Origin: Ligula intestinalis
Lineage: Eukaryota > Platyhelminthes > Cestoda > Diphyllobothriidea > Diphyllobothriidae
Assembly (NCBI GenBank): GCA_036362985.1
Contig: JAYGXS010000001.1
Location: forward strand, 42,842,648-42,906,647
Length of the DNA stretch: 64,000 nt
Reading direction: 5' to 3'
Shown here: one piece after another, positions 62,501-64,000 of the stretch
How the letters are laid out: each line of letters opens with the position of its first letter
Numbering within the stretch: the first letter of the stretch is position 1
The notes under the pieces: generated by a model
The model's input: only the letters and a program-made list of their open reading frames with translations
Told to the model about the DNA's origin: nothing
Database searches by the model: none
Program-made: the position numbers and the translations under genes

Positions 62501-64000
62501 ATACGTGCTTGTTTATAGAAGTATTTTAAAGCCTAATCATAAAACAATTATCAACCAAAAATTGAACCTGCCTTTTATTAACTTTATTGTACTACTTTTC
62601 ATAGGTGCACTCTATCGGTTTTTTATTGGATTATTTAACTTTTAATTTTGGGCCTAGCCCTAATTCTAGTTGCCTAACTAAGGATTCAATTTCACTATAA
62701 AGTTATGCAAATATTTTAAGTAATGTCAGTGGATTGGCAGTCGCTAAATCCTACCAGGAAATAAATAGGTGCCCTTAAGGTGGATAATATCAGCTTCGGC
62801 AGAAGAAAGGCGCAGAAATTATATCTACGAAGAACGAGTTATTAAAAAAGGAATATAATGTTTTTTTCATGGTCCTACACATTATACTGAATACATTTCC
62901 CGGCTTATTTAGGATACTTTACCTCCACTGTGAACGTAAGTTCTTACGATTACTAAGGGTGTTCCTTTGACCTTAGAAGTTCATTGGTAGCAATGATCAC
63001 CTAACGGTATGCTGAAGTCAGAGTGTGACGCTGCAACCAAAGTGCTTCAACTTAAGCCATTTTAACTGCAAATAAATATGCGTGCGAATACGTAACACTG
63101 TCACATCGCGTCGCATTTAGTTGAAATGAGGCACCTGGCCAAGTAGTCTCGGTCGCTTTATTTTGAAATATGCAAAGGTAATAATATAGAAAGGAAACTG
63201 AGGCTTTGAGCGTGCAAACAGAACAGAAAATCAATTAAACTGAGGTATGTTGGCTGAATGTAGTAACCAAAAAACAAACCATTACAAGTTTAAAAGCCAC
63301 AGGCTTAACATAATCGGACAAATATATTTCTTAAACAGGAAGGACCATCAACCTTGATTAACCTGACATACACAGAAGGTTTTTTTAGTTTAAAACAGAG
63401 AAAAAAAGTTAACCTTGCGGGCTTATTTTCGTTTTGCTGTGATAAACACGGATGTTCAATTAAGTTTAAAAGAATTCTAACTCCAAAATATGCATAAATA
63501 AGTCCACTTTTAGAGTATATCTATGAAATTTCAATTATTACGGCCATTTTTATTCAAGTTTTGTGATTCTGTCATGGGGCTGTGGCCCCAAGCTAAGTAC
63601 GCATTAAAAAAAGTGAAGTGAGCGCTTCCATTAGTGTCACTTGCTGTAAACGAAGGCACCTTTTAAAAATAAGAAACATGCGTAGATAGAGCTCTAGGAT
63701 AAAAAATATAAGCGCTGTTTATTAACAGAAGACGTAAAATTGCAAAACATAAGTGAATTCTAGAAGATTACATTTTGTTTTGAATTAATCGACATCAAAC
63801 GAGCACTATTTAACCTTTTTCATTGAGTACTTCCTCAAAAAGCCATTGATTGACTCGAAAAAAGACATGAATTGGTGTCAAGTAGATCACTCTTCCTGAC
63901 TATCAGATTTTTCTAAGTCTACATTTGTGGAGGTTCCTGTGTGATTTATCTCATCTGCGCAATGTGGTTCCTTTATCGTTTATTATAAAATTAATCATGA

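Larger units (their letters stand above)
53378..64000. other. Upstream Musashi intron or flank (right end of window)
   Basis: By frame, the exon encoding the first half of RRM1 must lie upstream on the minus strand. I searched this stretch for a FIGGLSW-type coding segment and did not find one, so this is probably one long intron. It contains a Penelope-like endonuclease relic (54.4-54.8 kb) and a cluster of SINE-like copies with an inserted TIR element (58.3-59.6 kb). From 55 to 58.3 and 59.6 to 64 kb I see only AT-rich sequence with chance ORFs. Confidence 0.65.

Noticed and set aside
1..64000. CRISPR array, bacterial operon, rRNA genes or plasmid functions
   Set aside because: There are no regularly spaced short repeats, no long intronless coding frames and no rRNA motifs. 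Spliced RRM exons and SINE/Penelope-like repeats show a eukaryotic animal genome.

Overview
This window comes from an animal genome, most probably a flatworm with a large, repeat-rich genome (a pseudophyllidean-type tapeworm would fit, but this is inference from gene architecture and repeats, not a species match). It is AT-rich, with GT-AG introns of about 2 to 19 kb. Degenerate Penelope-like retroelement pieces and tRNA-derived SINE-like repeats lie inside and beside the introns.

The only gene I can reconstruct is on the minus strand. It is a Musashi-family RNA-binding protein spread over at least 51 kb. Eight coding exons join in compatible phase, read in transcript order: 53377-53293 (second half of RRM1), 41995-41942 (end of RRM1), 37589-37149 (long low-complexity linker plus start of RRM2), 18489-18441 (middle of RRM2), 15142-15060 (end of RRM2), 10726-10612 (end of RRM2 and poly-Q), 4861-4646 and 2354 to 1813 or 1747 (Q/M/A/P-rich C-terminal region). 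The first half of RRM1 and the start codon were not found and probably lie beyond position 64000. The 3' end is ambiguous: either a TGA at 1747-1749, or a strong donor at 1812/1811 leading to a further exon.

The introns and the upstream flank hold the rest. There are a degenerate Penelope-like reverse transcriptase (about 43.0-43.6 kb, minus) and two GIY-YIG endonuclease remnants (39.4-39.9 kb and 54.4-54.8 kb, plus). Short repeats with hammerhead-ribozyme-like cores occur at 10.2, 20.6, 33.6 and 52.6-52.9 kb, two of them as inverted pairs. A tRNA-derived SINE-like family is present in about eight copies, one of them split by a 573-bp element with long terminal inverted repeats (58380-58952). 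A large palindromic repeat (17.0-18.1 kb) has two arms that both keep the same unidentified C-terminal reading frame, and a diverged third copy lies near 43.7-44.0 kb. Two degenerate telomere-like tracts, several simple repeats and one 10-N assembly gap complete the picture.

The most notable biology is the Musashi protein's roughly 130-residue Ser/Pro/Ala-rich insertion between its two RRMs, where the animal family normally has about ten residues. A GC- and CpG-rich block lies immediately upstream of that exon and could be an internal promoter. No bacterial-type operon, CRISPR array, rRNA or convincing functional tRNA gene was seen.
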